In this document: positions 63,510 through 64,000 of the stretch, in pieces
Layout of the letters: the number at the start of each line of letters is the position of its first letter
Position numbering within the stretch: the stretch's first letter is position 1
NCBI RefSeq assembly: GCF_003610295.1
Contig: NZ_RAPV01000001.1
Coordinates: 1,922,001-1,986,000 of the forward strand
Origin: Paraburkholderia sp. BL23I1N1
GTDB lineage: Bacteria > Pseudomonadota > Gammaproteobacteria > Burkholderiales > Burkholderiaceae
DNA: 64,000 bases
Direction of reading: 5' to 3'
Program-made: the position numbers and the translations under genes
The notes under the pieces: model-generated
What the model was told of the DNA's origin: nothing
Databases searched by the model: none
What the model saw: only the letters and a program-made list of their open reading frames with translations

Positions 63510-64000
63510 TCAGAAATTGCCGTTGGCGAAGCGCGCGATCGGGTCGTCGGTGGTTTGGGTAGGAGCAGGGATGCCACGCGATGCCGTCGAGGCGCGCATG
63601 ATCTGCACGCCTGTGTTCCCATCGGCTTGCTGAGCTTGCTGGGCTTGGCGTGCGGCAACCGAAGCGGGGGGAGGCGGCTCAAATGCATCCGCAGCGGCGT
63701 CGATTGGATCCGGTGTGCGCACGGCAGCCGTCGGCGATTCGGCGCGCGCAGCCACCGGCTGCTGATTCGTCGCCTCTCCGGCGGCCTCATACGTACTCGC
63801 TTGCGCGACCGGAACAGGCGCTGGGGACACCGCACCTACCGCGCGCGCCTGCATCTGCGCGGCGCTCATGCCGGGTGGGGGCGGTTCGAACTGATCAGCT
63901 TGTCGCGTCGGCGCTGCCGCCGTAGCAGCCGCGGGCTGAGCGCTAGCAGTCAGCGGCGCACGAGTGGTCGCCGCGACCCGCGCCGTTTGCTGCGGAGCCG
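63510..64000 (-). CDS. Pro/Ala/Gln-rich protein, 5' end outside window
   Basis: The frame is open from the window edge at 64000 to a stop at 63510, about 163 codons with no internal stop. An ATG ending at 63869 exists, but the sequence before it continues the same composition, including a second copy of the motif FEPPPP (ADQFEPPPPG and later ADAFEPPPPA). It is low complexity, rich in Ala, Pro, Gln and Thr, and ends DDPIARFANGNF. This could be the C-terminal linker or tail of a larger envelope or secretion protein; I cannot name it. Confidence 0.6.
   Translation of the reverse strand, partial: APQQTARVAATTRAPLTASAQPAAATAAAPTRQADQFEPPPPGMSAAQMQARAVGAVSPAPVPVAQASTYEAAGEATNQQPVAARAESPTAAVRTPDPIDAAADAFEPPPPASVAARQAQQAQQADGNTGVQIMRASTASRGIPAPTQTTDDPIARFANGNF

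Noticed and set aside
1..64000. Search for CRISPR arrays, tRNA, rRNA, prophage and toxin-antitoxin pairs
   Set aside because: No regularly spaced repeats, no tRNA-like cloverleaf ends, and no phage structural or integrase genes were seen.

Overview
The window is 64 kb of high-GC DNA from a member of the Burkholderiaceae, most probably Paraburkholderia. The basis is the DUF3331 and DUF3597 proteins, a cyanide-insensitive bd oxidase, a non-symbiotic NodI/NodJ transporter, the rpsF-priB-rpsR-rplI-dnaB block and the intergenic repeat style. It reads as a chromosome with one insertion sequence. I see no rRNA, tRNA, CRISPR array or prophage.

Layout. 1-4.7 kb: the end of an AraC regulator, a DUF3331 protein, a CydA/CydB quinol oxidase (minus) and a small membrane protein. 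4.8-21.5 kb: a dense signalling island. Two paralogous winged-helix/ATPase regulators flank two FixJ-style response regulators. Then come an OmpR-type regulator, a 1669-residue kinase-like/ATPase/GAF/histidine kinase, two receiver-kinase fusions, a receiver-only protein and a membrane PAS histidine kinase. 21.7-26.8 kb: redox enzymes (NemA, a DsbA-like protein, a thioredoxin-reductase-like flavoprotein), a LysR regulator and a Gly/His-rich lipoprotein. 27.2-36.2 kb: a TPR-sulfotransferase coupled to APS kinase, a TRIC-family membrane protein, a DUF3820 protein, Tas, and an MFS/M20 peptidase/LysR cluster. 36.2-37.0 kb: a long inverted repeat with a mirrored strand bias around it. 37.0-41.6 kb: NodJ/NodI, a universal stress protein, a DUF2939 protein, and LexA with a small downstream gene behind two SOS boxes.

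41.8-48.7 kb: sulfate uptake (sbp-cysT-cysW-cysA-cysB), an asparaginase and a DUF3597 protein. 49.3-54.2 kb: the glyoxylate-to-glycerate route (gcl-hyi-glxR, minus) with a divergent LysR regulator. 54.3-55.8 kb: an IS4-family element of 1450 bp with a 10-bp target duplication and a frameshifted transposase, sitting just upstream of an ECF sigma/anti-sigma pair. 57.6-62.4 kb: rpsF-priB-rpsR-rplI, dnaB, and a DUF47 protein with a Pit phosphate transporter. 62.5-64.0 kb: an SDR oxidoreductase and the 3' part of a Pro/Ala/Gln-rich gene that runs off the window.

The observations I rate highest are the IS insertion between a candidate ECF promoter and its sigma gene, the mirrored G+T bias around the inverted repeat at 36.2-37.0 kb, and the unusual architecture of the signalling island. 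Also notable are the lexA two-gene unit and the translationally coupled sulfotransferase/APS kinase pair. All functional statements are read from sequence by eye; no database search was run.
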